The notes under the pieces were generated by a model that saw nothing but the letters and a program-made list of their open reading frames with translations, was not told the DNA's origin and did not search any database. The position numbers and the translations under genes were made by a program. A DNA stretch of 46,099 nt from NCBI GenBank assembly GCA_018063065.1, contig JAGORB010000003.1, positions 1-46,099 on the forward strand, read 5' to 3'. The stretch is from Minisyncoccota bacterium (GTDB taxonomy: Bacteria; Patescibacteriota; Minisyncoccia; Phycocordibacterales; XYD1-FULL-46-19). Below, piece by piece: positions 9,911 through 18,784 of this stretch (positions within the stretch are counted from its first letter, which is position 1; each line of letters begins with the position of its first letter).

Positions 9911-10824
9911 TGCCTCAGGTTAGTGTTATTATTCCGACCCACAATCGACCCCAGCTTTTAGCTCGGGCGTTGAGCTCTGTCTATGACCAGACCTTTACTG
10001 ATTTTGAAGTGATTGTGGTCGATGACGGCCAGTCAGTGAAGAATCACTTTTTTCTAGCCTCTTTTTGGAGGATGCCAAATTTCCAGTACATAGAAACAAC
10101 TAAAAATACCGGCGGCGCGGCCACACGCAATCTGGGTATTAAGACGGCTAAGGGTGAGTTTATTACCTTCCTCGATGACGATGATGAATGGTTACCGACT
10201 AAATTAGAGAAGCAAGTGGAAGCCTTAAAAAATTCGTCAGAGGAAGTTAGTTTGGTTTATGGTGGCGTCGCCGCTTATGATGAGACTGGGCTGTTACTTT
10301 ATCGGAGCGTGGCTAAAGAGTCGGGTATCATCGAGCCCTTACCGCGGTTATTATATAAGTGTGACATTTGGACCAGTGCCTTAATGTATCGGCGTTCTTA
10401 TGTGGAGCGAGGATTTATTTTTGACGCCGAACAAAAGAAGAATCAAGAATGGGATCTGGAACTTAGACTGGGTCAAGTTAGTAAATTTTATGCCCTGGCC
10501 GAGGCGCTAACCAGAATAAATATTGGCGAGAGCGAGCAAATGGGTGGGAAGAAAAACTTGCCCAATATTATTGCCGGGTACGAGCGCTTTTTAAACAAGC
10601 ATCAAGATTTATACTTGGCCGAGCCTAAAGCTTATGCCTTGCGCCTCTTCCATGTCGGCCATTTACATTGGGATAATAAAAATTATCTTAAGGCGCGTGA
10701 GTATTGGCTTAAGGCCTGGCGCTACCACTTCTTCAACTTAATTTACCCTAAGCATTACCTGGTCTCGTTGTTGGGCCCCGCGGTGTATAATCGGTTAACG
10801 GGTAAAAATATTAAATATGCTTAG
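9910..10824 (+). CDS. GT2 family glycosyltransferase
   Basis: 304 residues with a GT-A fold. The N-terminus reads MPQVSVIIPTHNRPQLLARA, followed by FEVIVVDDG (UDP-binding Asp pair) and KGEFITFLDDDDEWLPTKLE, the extended DXD metal/nucleotide site. A second acidic segment (QEWDLELRLGQV) fits the catalytic-base region. GT2 enzymes are inverting, and this is the only one in the operon, so it may start or branch the repeat unit. No transmembrane helices are apparent, so it should act in the cytoplasm. The last 8 bp overlap the following methyltransferase gene. Confidence 0.9.
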   Translation: MPQVSVIIPTHNRPQLLARALSSVYDQTFTDFEVIVVDDGQSVKNHFFLASFWRMPNFQYIETTKNTGGAATRNLGIKTAKGEFITFLDDDDEWLPTKLEKQVEALKNSSEEVSLVYGGVAAYDETGLLLYRSVAKESGIIEPLPRLLYKCDIWTSALMYRRSYVERGFIFDAEQKKNQEWDLELRLGQVSKFYALAEALTRINIGESEQMGGKKNLPNIIAGYERFLNKHQDLYLAEPKAYALRLFHVGHLHWDNKNYLKAREYWLKAWRYHFFNLIYPKHYLVSLLGPAVYNRLTGKNIKYA

Positions 10825-11599
10825 AGCCATTTATTTACAATTTAAGAAGGTGCCGGGTCTCCGGGTACTGGCCGTGGGGGCCCGGGATTTATGGCAAGCC
10901 TCACCTTTTAAGCGGCGCTTACTGTTTAAACAAGATTTGGCCACGGCTATAAAGTGGTCAGAAGAACTCTTCCCCCAGCAGCCGGAATTAGTTTCAGAAT
11001 TAAAAGAGTTAAGCCGATCTAATTTATTCCGGCAACACTTCTCTTATGGTCATGCTGGAGATTTTGATGTTTTCGCTCTTTATTTAATAACGAGGGCGAT
11101 TAAGCCCGAAGTGGTAGTAGAGACGGGCGTGGCCAGTGGCCGTTCTTCCTCGGCTATTTTACTGGCCTTAGAGAAAAATAATTTGGGCAAGTTATATTCT
11201 ATCGATTTACCCCAGCACTATTCTTCGGCCGCGCCGGAGACTTATACTACTCATGAGGGTAACACCGAGCTTAAGGGCTTTGTCCCCGAGGGGCGCGAGC
11301 CTGGGTGGTTAGTGCCCGATAATCTACGACAGCGCTGGCAACTTATCTTGGGCGACTCTAAAGTTGAATTACCTAAACTTTTAACCCAATTACATAAGAT
11401 TGATATTTTTTATCACGACAGTGATCACAGTTATGAAGCGATGATGTTGGAGTTTTCTACCGTGTGGCCCACGATCCCTACCCGCGGATTCTTATTATCA
11501 GACGATATTGGCTGGAATAAGTCTTGGTCTGATTTTATTACTAAGGTGGGGGCAAAGACGGTTAAAGGTTATCGTAATTTTGGCTTAGTTAGGAAGTAA
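10817..11599 (+). CDS. Class I methyltransferase (Methyltransf_24 / cephalosporin hydroxylase-like)
   Basis: 260 residues. The central domain carries VVVETGVASGRSSSAILLAL (SAM-binding motif I in the form ETGVASGRSS) and KIDIFYHDSDHSYEAMMLEF, the D-S-D-H-S-Y motif of Methyltransf_24-type enzymes that modify sugars or act as SAM O-methyltransferases. The end, GFLLSDDIGWNKSW, is also typical. The first 70 residues are basic and may bind membrane or acceptor. It lies between a GT2 enzyme and the carbamoyltransferase, consistent with late decoration of the glycan. Substrate unknown. Confidence 0.8.
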   Translation: MLRAIYLQFKKVPGLRVLAVGARDLWQASPFKRRLLFKQDLATAIKWSEELFPQQPELVSELKELSRSNLFRQHFSYGHAGDFDVFALYLITRAIKPEVVVETGVASGRSSSAILLALEKNNLGKLYSIDLPQHYSSAAPETYTTHEGNTELKGFVPEGREPGWLVPDNLRQRWQLILGDSKVELPKLLTQLHKIDIFYHDSDHSYEAMMLEFSTVWPTIPTRGFLLSDDIGWNKSWSDFITKVGAKTVKGYRNFGLVRK

Positions 11600-11609
11600 A
11601 TAAGTTCCC

Positions 11610-13424
11610 ATGAATATTCTTGGTCTCTCTTGTTTTTATCACGACAGCGCCGCTTGCCTGGTGAAGGACGGCCGGATTATCGCCGCGGCGCAAGAGGAGC
11701 GCTTTACCCGGAAGAAGCATGATCCCGATTTCCCAACTCAAGCAGTTAAGTATTGTTTGGCGGAAGCCAAGATAAAAATAGAGGAGGTTGATTTGGTAGT
11801 GTTTTACGATAAACCTTTTTTAAAGTTTGAGCGTCTACTTGAGACTTATCTGGATTACGCGCCTTATGGCTTTAGATCCTTCTTAAAGGCGGTGCCAGTA
11901 TGGGTTAAGCGTAAACTGTGGCTCTCAATAGTGATCAAAAAGGAGTTGGGTTATAACGGTAAAGTTTTGTACACCGAGCATCATCAAGCCCACGCCGCTT
12001 CGGCCTTCTTCCCCTCGCCGTTTAAAGAGGCTGCGGTGCTCACAGTAGACGGCGTGGGGGAGTGGGCGACCACGTCTTGGGGGGTGGGGCGCGGTAATGA
12101 ATTGGTAATTAAAGAAGAACTCAACTTCCCGCATTCTTTAGGTTTACTATATTCCGCCTTCACTTATTACTTAGGCTTCAAGGTTAACTCCGGCGAGTAT
12201 AAGGTGATGGGACTCGCGCCGTATGGCGAGCCCAAGTATGTCGATTTGATCCGTAAACATTTGGTTAAAGTAAAAGCGGACGGCTCCTTTAAATTAGATA
12301 TGAGTTATTTTAATTATCCGGCTGGTTTAACTATGACTAATCGTAAATTCCATCAATTATTTGGCGGCGAGCCGAGGCAGCCGGAGTCAGACTTAACTCA
12401 GCGAGAAATGGATTTGGCCGCTTCTTTACAAGTGGTAACAGAAGAATTAATGTTGGGTCTAGCGCGCTATGTGAAGGATAAAAGTGGTCTGAAGTATTTG
12501 TGCCTCGCGGGTGGTGTGGCTCTTAACTGTGTGGCTAACGGTCAGATATTGCGAAGTGGCTTGTTTGAGGATATCTGGATTCAACCGGCGGCGGGAGACG
12601 CCGGCGGCGCCCTTGGCGCCGCGCTCGCCACTTGGTATCAATATCTAAATAAACCACGAGAGGTTAATAATCAAACTGACCTTCAGCAGGCCTCCCTCTT
12701 GGGCCCCAGTTGGAGCAATGATGAGCTTAAAAAGTTTTTGGACGAGAACTCAATTCCTTGCCACTTTTATCCTGATGGGCAAATTTATACTGAGGTAGCT
12801 AAGGCCATTAATGACGGCAGGGTGATCGGCCTCTTCCGCGGACGAATGGAGTTTGGTCCGCGCGCTTTAGGTAATCGCTCTATTATTGGTGATGCGCGGA
12901 ACCAAGAGATGCAATCCAAGATGAATTTGAAAATTAAATTCCGCGAGAGCTTCCGTCCGTTCGCCCCGTCCGTTTTACGCGAGCAGGCCAATGAATATTT
13001 TGAATTGAGTAGTCATCAATCGCCCTACATGTTACTGACCGCGTTGGTGCGAGAGAAGCATCGTTTGCCCGATCAAGCCCAAAATTTATGGGGCATAGAG
13101 AAGTTGAAGCAAGTAAGATCGACCATCCCGGCGGTTACTCATGTGGATTACTCGGCCCGAGTACAAACAGTCGATAAGGATGCTCACTCTGATTATCATC
13201 GCTTGATTAGTGCTTTTTATGAGTTGTCGGGTTGTCCGGTGATTATTAACACTTCTTTTAATGTCCGCGGTGAGCCGATTGTCGGCTCTCCCACGGATGC
13301 TTACAGGTGCTTCCGCCGGACAGAGATGGATATCTTGGTCTTGGGAGACTTTATTATTAGCAAGGAAGATAAGTTGCCCGACTTTGCTGACACGGCATGG
13401 CAGAAGGAATTTACTTTAGATTAA
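11610..13424 (+). CDS. NodU/CmcH-family carbamoyltransferase
   Basis: 604 residues, full length for the family. It transfers a carbamoyl group from carbamoyl phosphate, through a carbamoyl-adenylate, to a hydroxyl. Visible signatures are MNILGLSCFYHDSAACLV, the metal-binding HHQAHAASAFF, AVLTVDGVGEW, LCLAGGVALNCVANG, FRGRMEFGPRALGNRSI and, in the C-terminal domain, CPVIINTSFNVRGEPIV. The first two thirds match the Kae1-like N-terminal domain and the rest Carbam_trans_C. It is followed by SGNH hydrolase, SxtJ-like and DUF5989 genes, an arrangement found in many bacterial polysaccharide loci. Here the acceptor is probably a glycan sugar. Confidence 0.93.
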   Translation: MNILGLSCFYHDSAACLVKDGRIIAAAQEERFTRKKHDPDFPTQAVKYCLAEAKIKIEEVDLVVFYDKPFLKFERLLETYLDYAPYGFRSFLKAVPVWVKRKLWLSIVIKKELGYNGKVLYTEHHQAHAASAFFPSPFKEAAVLTVDGVGEWATTSWGVGRGNELVIKEELNFPHSLGLLYSAFTYYLGFKVNSGEYKVMGLAPYGEPKYVDLIRKHLVKVKADGSFKLDMSYFNYPAGLTMTNRKFHQLFGGEPRQPESDLTQREMDLAASLQVVTEELMLGLARYVKDKSGLKYLCLAGGVALNCVANGQILRSGLFEDIWIQPAAGDAGGALGAALATWYQYLNKPREVNNQTDLQQASLLGPSWSNDELKKFLDENSIPCHFYPDGQIYTEVAKAINDGRVIGLFRGRMEFGPRALGNRSIIGDARNQEMQSKMNLKIKFRESFRPFAPSVLREQANEYFELSSHQSPYMLLTALVREKHRLPDQAQNLWGIEKLKQVRSTIPAVTHVDYSARVQTVDKDAHSDYHRLISAFYELSGCPVIINTSFNVRGEPIVGSPTDAYRCFRRTEMDILVLGDFIISKEDKLPDFADTAWQKEFTLD

Positions 13425-13426
13425 TT

Positions 13427-14593
13427 ATGACTTTTTACTATTCAAAAAACTTTTGGCTCAATGGCTCGCTGGTGGTTGGATCGGTTATTTTAGTCTTAAT
13501 TTTTACAGAAATAATTTTACGCCTCTTGTCTCCGGCGGCGATTATTGAAGATCCAATTTTAGGTGTGCGGGGCGCGCCGACCGAGGATTGGGATGAGAAT
13601 GGCTTTAGGAATGAAAAAGTTTTAGGGAGCGCCAAGATTGTGGCTCTGGGTGACTCACAGACCGAGGGCAATAACGCCACGCGCGAGGAGGCTTGGCCGC
13701 AAGTGTTGGGGCAATTGGGGAGCACCACCGTTTATCAAATGGCCGCCGGTGGCTATGGTCCTGTTCAATACAATTATTTATTTGACCAAGCGGTAAAGAA
13801 AAATCCCGAGACCATTTTTGTGGGACTTTATTTGGGCAATGACTTACTTGATGCTGAGCGCTTGGTGTACAGTAAAGATTATTGGCAAGAGTGGCGGCGC
13901 GATGGTTATCAATCGGTAGCCTCCTCCACTAATTATCGTTTAACGCTGGCTTATGGGTTGGAACCGGGGACACTAGCTTATAAAATAAAATCTTCTCGCG
14001 ATTGGTTCCGTAACAATGTGAGAGTTTACGCTTTGGCCGGTAATGCTACTCGCGGCCTGCGTGAGAGTCTAGGTTTAGCCAAGAAATTGCCGGAATCTTT
14101 AAATGATGTTTCCAAGCTCTCTGCCGAGCGGCCGGATTTGGTGTGGGTGTATGAGGATGAGAAGGTGGGGACGGTGCTTAGCCCCATTTATCGCTTAGGC
14201 TCGGTGGATTTGTCGCAAGATAAAACGGCCGAGGGTTGGCGCTTAACTACTCAAGCTTTAACTCAACTTGCTGCTAAGGCCAAAGAAAATAAAGTTCGTC
14301 TAATCTTCAACATCATCCCCACCAAAGAAGCGGTTTATTTATCGTATTTAGAAAAGAGTGGCCAAAAAATTCCAGACAACTTTAAATTTTACTGGAAGGC
14401 CGAGCAGCAGTTGGCCCAAGAAGTCCGCGCCTTATGCTCTACTTTAAAAACAGAATGCATCTTCCCGTTGGCTGATTTAACCGCGGCCTTAGGGAGGGGA
14501 GAGAAGATTTATGGTGTGACCATGGATGGGCATCCGCTCGCGCGAGGTTATGCCGTTATCGCGGAGTCAGTATTTAATTATTTAAAACTTTAA
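13427..14593 (+). CDS. Membrane-anchored SGNH/GDSL hydrolase
   Basis: I chose the ATG at 13427 over an upstream GTG-type frame start at 13397 because it follows the carbamoyltransferase stop by 2 bp and precedes a clean N-terminal membrane anchor (FWLNGSLVVGSVILVLIFTE). The catalytic domain faces outside: block I is VALGDSQTEG with Ser about 77; block II Gly in MAAGGYGPVQY; block III Asn in LYLGNDLLD; and block V Asp/His in MDGHPLARGY (about 367 and 369). It likely adds or removes acyl groups on the exported glycan. Its place directly after the carbamoyltransferase belongs to the conserved cassette. Confidence 0.85.
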   Translation: MTFYYSKNFWLNGSLVVGSVILVLIFTEIILRLLSPAAIIEDPILGVRGAPTEDWDENGFRNEKVLGSAKIVALGDSQTEGNNATREEAWPQVLGQLGSTTVYQMAAGGYGPVQYNYLFDQAVKKNPETIFVGLYLGNDLLDAERLVYSKDYWQEWRRDGYQSVASSTNYRLTLAYGLEPGTLAYKIKSSRDWFRNNVRVYALAGNATRGLRESLGLAKKLPESLNDVSKLSAERPDLVWVYEDEKVGTVLSPIYRLGSVDLSQDKTAEGWRLTTQALTQLAAKAKENKVRLIFNIIPTKEAVYLSYLEKSGQKIPDNFKFYWKAEQQLAQEVRALCSTLKTECIFPLADLTAALGRGEKIYGVTMDGHPLARGYAVIAESVFNYLKL

Positions 14594-14595
14594 TC

Positions 14596-14988
14596 ATGCA
14601 AGAATTAATCTTAGAGATTAAACGCGAGGTTGCTCAATTAAATCCGAGCCAGAAGGAATTACGTCGCTTCGGCCTGGTAGTAGGTGGCATCTTCGCCTTA
14701 CTCTCAATTTGGGAATTGTGGTTAGGAGTGTTGGGAACAATTTTAATCTTAGGCGGGATAATTTTACCCCGAGCCTTGAAGTGGCCTTACAAGTTATGGT
14801 TGGGCTTAGGTCTTATTTTGGGCTTTATTGTCAGTCATATTATCTTAACCATTCTCTTCTATTTAGTGATTACGCCCATCGCGATAGTTAAGAGATTGGT
14901 GACTAAAAAGTCTAAAGTAGAGCCGGATACTTACTGGCACCCGCACCCGGACACCGATTGGCGCCAGGCTATGGAAGAGATGTCCTAA
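14596..14988 (+). CDS. SxtJ-like small membrane protein
   Basis: 130 residues. An N-terminal charged segment (ELILEIKREVAQLNPSQKEL) leads into three or four hydrophobic helices (FGLVVGGIFALLSIWELWLG; GTILILGGIILP; LWLGLGLILGFIVSHIILTI; LFYLVITPIAIV) and a polar tail with WHPHPDTDWRQ. Layout and motifs match SxtJ-family proteins, named from saxitoxin clusters and regularly found beside carbamoyltransferase and DUF5989 genes. The function is not established; a partner or membrane platform for the carbamoyltransferase is plausible inference. Confidence 0.8.
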   Translation: MQELILEIKREVAQLNPSQKELRRFGLVVGGIFALLSIWELWLGVLGTILILGGIILPRALKWPYKLWLGLGLILGFIVSHIILTILFYLVITPIAIVKRLVTKKSKVEPDTYWHPHPDTDWRQAMEEMS

Positions 14989-15009
14989 TTGGGTTATGAT
15001 GACTCTTGT

Positions 15010-15168
15010 ATGGATAAAGTCACTATTTTTAGCCAGTTTTTACGCTTCTTGTGGGGCCGGAAGAAGTTTTGGCTTCTCCCTATTGCGGTAGTCTTGGTGT
15101 TAATTGGTCTCTTGCTGATCTTGAGCCAAGGTAGCGTGGTAGCGCCATTTATCTACACCCTCTTCTAA
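15010..15168 (+). CDS. DUF5989-family 52-residue membrane protein
   Basis: A short ORF below common length cut-offs. Translation from the ATG at 15010 gives MDKVTIFSQFLRFLWGRKKF, a single hydrophobic helix (LLPIAVVLVLIGLLLIL) and the end SQGSVVAPFIYTLF. The RKKFWLLP plus SQGSxVAPFIYTLF pattern is what I know of DUF5989 proteins, which sit next to SxtJ-like proteins and NodU-type carbamoyltransferases. It follows the SxtJ-like gene by 21 bp and precedes the next GT4 gene by 4 bp, so it fills an otherwise empty gap in the operon. An in-frame TTG at 14989 is an alternative start. Molecular role unknown. Confidence 0.9.
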   Translation: MDKVTIFSQFLRFLWGRKKFWLLPIAVVLVLIGLLLILSQGSVVAPFIYTLF

Positions 15169-15172
15169 CACC

Positions 15173-16300
15173 GTGTCTTCTCGCCCAATCAAGGTCCTCT
15201 TTGCCATCAACTGCCTCAATATTGGCGGGGCGCCGAGCGTGGTGGTCAGTCAGCTTAAAGGCTTGGATAAAAATAAATTTGAACCCTACTTGCTGACGCT
15301 TTATCCCAGTAAGGCGGCCAACTTCCTAGCGGAAGTTAATTCTTTCTTACCGCTCAATCACCAACGACACTTTAAATTAAAAAACAGAAGTATTTTTGAT
15401 ATTAAGACTCTCTGGCAGATTTATCGCTTCTTACGCCAAGAGAAGTTTGACCTTGTTTACACCCACTTATTCCTCACTAATTTAATTGTTCGAGTGTTAG
15501 CGGTGTTGGCCGGAGTTAAAACAATTGTCAGTTTTGAGCATAGTACTTACTTTAATAAGAATCGCTGGCAGATAATGGTGGATAGAATATTAAAACATTT
15601 TACTCAAGCGGTCGTTGTGTCTACAGAGACGGTGGCTGACTTCACTCGGAAGCAACAGAATTTATCGGTAGAGCAAATAGTGGTAATTCCTAATCCACTT
15701 TCTGTCCCGACCCCTGAATCAGTAAATGTAGATAATCTGCGACAGGAATTTGGGATAAGGCCTGATTTAATAACCCTTATTACTATCGGACGTTTTTCAT
15801 CAGAGAAGGGACACAGTTTATTAATTGAAGCGATTAAACAATTAACTGAAGCTAGGGCGCAATTTTTAATCTTGGGTCATGGCCCACTGGAGAAGAGTTT
15901 GCGCCAGAAGGTAGTCGACTTAAAGTTAGAAGAGCAAATAAAAATTATTGTCGCTCCGGACCGGGCCAAAGAATTTTTGTATTTAGCGGATGCTTTTGTC
16001 TTGCCGTCATTACGTGAGGGACAAGGGCTGGTGGTTTATGAGGCACTCTTGGCGGGAGTGCCGGTAATTAGTGCCGATTTGCCGGCGCTGAAAGAAATAA
16101 TTATTGATGGGGATAATGGCTTATTGTTTGAAACGGGGCAAGCTTCTGCTTTAACCGACGTTTTAGATAAATTTTTAACTAACCCGGATTTGAGAGTACA
16201 ACTTAAGCAGGGCGTAAAAAATCGCCCTCTTAATTCACCAACTGTTCAATCTGTGGAGAAATTGAGTGAACTTTTTTATGATTTATCACGGCTTTCCTAA
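15173..16300 (+). CDS. GT4 family glycosyltransferase
   Basis: 375 residues from a GTG start 4 bp after the DUF5989 stop. The N-terminus KVLFAINCLNIGGAPSVVVS has the GGA acceptor-domain motif. The donor domain has LITIGRFSSEKGHSLLIEAI, FLILGHGPLEKSLR, YLADAFVLPSLREGQGLVVYEALLAGVPVI with EX7E, and DNGLLFETG. This is a classical GT4 of the GlcNAc/galactosyl-transferase-like type, acting on a lipid-linked acceptor in the cytoplasm. Its 3' end overlaps the next gene's start by 23 bp. Specificity is not predictable. Confidence 0.9.
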   Translation: MSSRPIKVLFAINCLNIGGAPSVVVSQLKGLDKNKFEPYLLTLYPSKAANFLAEVNSFLPLNHQRHFKLKNRSIFDIKTLWQIYRFLRQEKFDLVYTHLFLTNLIVRVLAVLAGVKTIVSFEHSTYFNKNRWQIMVDRILKHFTQAVVVSTETVADFTRKQQNLSVEQIVVIPNPLSVPTPESVNVDNLRQEFGIRPDLITLITIGRFSSEKGHSLLIEAIKQLTEARAQFLILGHGPLEKSLRQKVVDLKLEEQIKIIVAPDRAKEFLYLADAFVLPSLREGQGLVVYEALLAGVPVISADLPALKEIIIDGDNGLLFETGQASALTDVLDKFLTNPDLRVQLKQGVKNRPLNSPTVQSVEKLSELFYDLSRLS

Positions 16301-17159
16301 ATCGGTGTTAAATATTTTACTTTGTCCTAAAGATGAAGGGGAATTGGCAGTGGAACAAGCAGGAGAGTTCTTAACGGCGGGAGATGTAAGATGCGTGACT
16401 TGCGGGCAAGTTTATAAAATTGACCAAGGTATTTTACGACTCGACGAGTTAATTGATAATCAACAGATGAAGCAGGAGGTAGTGGCTCGGGATGCGGGCG
16501 CAGGTCGTTATGATGAGCGACTCTCACCCCGTTTTTACAGCGAGATTAAACCGACGCTCAAGCTCTTGGGAGAGGTGTTGGATCAAACAATTCTAGAGTA
16601 TGGCGCCGGCACCGGCCGCTTAACGGCCGAGTTAGCCGGCGCCGGGCTCGTGGTGGCGGTCGACTTCTCCTTCTCCTCTCTCCAATTATTAGCGGCCAAA
16701 CAAATTAATTCGCCGCTGGCTCTTATCTGCGCCGATGCCACGGCGGTTAAGTTTAAAGCCGGCACTTTTGACAAGGTGGTGGCCACTCAATTGATTGAGC
16801 ACATCCCGACCCGGGAGTTGCGCCAGCAATTTTATAATTTAATTAAAAAGCATTTAGCTGCTAACGGCCTTTTTTTGGCCAGTGTTTATCATCACGATCT
16901 GCGCCGACGGCGTAAGAAGATGACTCAAGAGGGCGAGCATAAGGGCGGAATTTTCTATCATTATTTTACTGAGATGGACTGGCAAGAAGAATTGGGGGGT
17001 GTATTTTCTAAAATTAAGATCGGTTATCTTGATTTAACTTGGCCGCTGTTATCGCGCTTTAAATTGTCTCTCAAAATGGTAGGATGGTTGTCACAAGTGG
17101 GTACTTCCATACCCTTAATTCGTCAGCTATCGCATTTATTGTATGTTAAAGCCAAGTAA
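16278..17159 (+). CDS. Methyltransferase with N-terminal Trm112-like zinc-ribbon segment
   Basis: I preferred the ATG at 16278 to a GTG at 16266. Residues about 10-55 look like a Trm112/UPF0434-type module: ILLCPKDEGEL, a spacer, then RCVTCGQVYKIDQGILRL, with three of the usual four cysteines, so metal binding may be partial. Residues about 100-230 are a class I SAM methyltransferase: ILEYGAGTGRLTAELA (motif I), VAVDFSFSSLQLL and FDKVVATQLIEHIPTREL. The module order is common in methyltransferases of glycan and quinone pathways. Here a sugar substrate is likely from context. It begins inside the preceding GT4 gene. Confidence 0.8.
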   Translation: MIYHGFPKSVLNILLCPKDEGELAVEQAGEFLTAGDVRCVTCGQVYKIDQGILRLDELIDNQQMKQEVVARDAGAGRYDERLSPRFYSEIKPTLKLLGEVLDQTILEYGAGTGRLTAELAGAGLVVAVDFSFSSLQLLAAKQINSPLALICADATAVKFKAGTFDKVVATQLIEHIPTRELRQQFYNLIKKHLAANGLFLASVYHHDLRRRRKKMTQEGEHKGGIFYHYFTEMDWQEELGGVFSKIKIGYLDLTWPLLSRFKLSLKMVGWLSQVGTSIPLIRQLSHLLYVKAK

Positions 17160-17162
17160 TTT

Positions 17163-17885
17163 ATGAAGACTTATTTTTATCGCCAATGGCCGTTCCGTCA
17201 GAAGTGGGTGTGGTTTGCCCAGCCGGCCGATGAAGCGGGAGTAGATTTACTTAATGTCTTTTCTTATGACGAGGTGCCAGCCTCAGGCTTTAAAAAGAAG
17301 ATGGGTTGGACCAGTGTAATTAAGCTTGATCAAAATTTAGATCTGATCAAGTCTAAATTCCGCCAGAAGTTTATTGTGGAACAATTAGAGAAGGGAGAGC
17401 GCAAGGGGATTGTGGTGAAGCAGGATAATAACTTCGCCGGCTTTTATCCACTTTATAAAAACTTTAGAGCCCTTAAAAAGATTGCCCGCGATCGCTACGC
17501 GGTTTTAAAAAGAGAGGGAATTTTATTCTCCGCTTATCATGAAGGCGAGATGCTGGCCGGCGGCATTTTTATTGGTGATGGTGCCAGCTTGCGAGCGTGG
17601 GTCTTGGCCTCTAAACGGCTGGATGGCGTGAGTGGCCCCGAGCGCGAGTTGGTGGGCCAGGCCAACAGGTTAATTATTTGGGAGGCGATTAAATATGCTA
17701 AAGAACATGGTTATCAACTCTTTGACTTGGGGGGCATTAACCCTGATTCAGATGATCGGGCCGAGCAAGGCTTGGCAGAATTTAAAGAAGCTTTTGGCGG
17801 CGAGCGAGTGCCAACCTTTTATTACACCAAGAGTTATTCGCCCCTACTTAACTTTTGGCTTAAACTAAGGAGACTATGGCGTTAA
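17163..17885 (+). CDS. FemAB-like acyltransferase (GNAT fold)
   Basis: 240 residues, matching one GNAT-like lobe of FemAB-type aminoacyl transferases; complete FemX proteins have about 340. Diagnostic stretches are SAYHEGEMLAGGIFIGDGAS, the ELVGQANRLIIWEAIKYAKE helix, and YQLFDLGGINPDSDD followed by GLAEFKEAFGGERV near the C-terminus, which closely match the FemAB C-terminal signature. FemAB relatives add amino acids to peptidoglycan stems; those in polysaccharide loci may acylate sugars. It overlaps the next gene by 10 bp. The shorter length suggests a specialised or reduced enzyme. Confidence 0.8.
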   Translation: MKTYFYRQWPFRQKWVWFAQPADEAGVDLLNVFSYDEVPASGFKKKMGWTSVIKLDQNLDLIKSKFRQKFIVEQLEKGERKGIVVKQDNNFAGFYPLYKNFRALKKIARDRYAVLKREGILFSAYHEGEMLAGGIFIGDGASLRAWVLASKRLDGVSGPERELVGQANRLIIWEAIKYAKEHGYQLFDLGGINPDSDDRAEQGLAEFKEAFGGERVPTFYYTKSYSPLLNFWLKLRRLWR

Positions 17886-18784
17886 AGTTTATTATCACTG
17901 TGGATACCGAGGCCGATAATCAGTGGCAAAAAGGCGCACCACTCACGGTTAATAATCTTAAGTTTATCCCGCGCTTCCAAGAGCTGTGCGAGCGCTTTAA
18001 CTTTATCCCGACTTATTTATTAACCTACGAGGTGGCTGTGGACGATACTTTTATGACTTGGCTGAAGCAGAAGGTGGGTGAGGGTAAGGCTGACTTCGGC
18101 GCTCATCTTCATCCGTGGAGTAATCCGCCGTTTAAAGATGAAGCGGAGAAGAGTCGGCAGACCTTCCCTTGTGAGCTCGCGCGAGAAGAGTTGAAGGCCA
18201 AGATGATAACTTTAACCGAGGCGATTAAAACCAATTTGGGAGTGGCACCAACCGCTTTCCGCGCTGGTCGCTGGGGGATCTCGGACGAGGTCATGAGTGT
18301 GCTTAAAGAGCTAGATTATAAGGTTGATTCGTCAGTCACACCGTTTATTAATTGGCATGGGTTAGTGAAGGGGGCGCCTAAAGCGATGAACTTTAAATCT
18401 GCTCTTACTGCGCTTTACGAGTGGCAAGGACTTACGGAAGTGCCGATGACCATTGTGCCAGTGCCACGCTGGGGCTTTAACTTCGGCCCCTTGGGTAATA
18501 AATTATTTTATAAAAAGGTGTGGGGGCGGATTTTCTCGGTTACTAAAGTAGGAGATCTAGAACAAGCGTTTAAAACGGCCAAACAATTAAAGTGGCCACA
18601 CTTCCAATTTATGACTCACTCGTCAGAGTTAATGCCGGGCGGTAGCATTTATAATAAAACTCCGGAAGCGGTAGAAGAATTTTATTCTAAATTAGAAAAA
18701 CTTTTTACTTACTTGTCGGCGCAAGAGGTACGGTCGGTGGGGTTAGGGGCAATCGCTGAAACAGATATAAAGACAAACAACTAG
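17876..18784 (+). CDS. Polysaccharide deacetylase family protein (WalW-like)
   Basis: 302 residues with the NodB-homology layout: FIITVDTEADNQW near the N-terminus (metal/catalytic Asp), FGAHLHPWSNPPF (metal-binding His pair), then FRAGRWGISDEVMSVLKELDYKVDSSVTP, a conserved WalW-type arginine/tryptophan block, and FQFMTHSSELMPGG near the end. Members deacetylate N-acetylated sugars, here probably in the operon's glycan. An AAGGAG sequence lies 3 bp before the ATG, too close to be an ideal ribosome binding site. The last 80 bp overlap the convergent flippase gene on the other strand. Confidence 0.82.
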   Translation: MALKFIITVDTEADNQWQKGAPLTVNNLKFIPRFQELCERFNFIPTYLLTYEVAVDDTFMTWLKQKVGEGKADFGAHLHPWSNPPFKDEAEKSRQTFPCELAREELKAKMITLTEAIKTNLGVAPTAFRAGRWGISDEVMSVLKELDYKVDSSVTPFINWHGLVKGAPKAMNFKSALTALYEWQGLTEVPMTIVPVPRWGFNFGPLGNKLFYKKVWGRIFSVTKVGDLEQAFKTAKQLKWPHFQFMTHSSELMPGGSIYNKTPEAVEEFYSKLEKLFTYLSAQEVRSVGLGAIAETDIKTNN

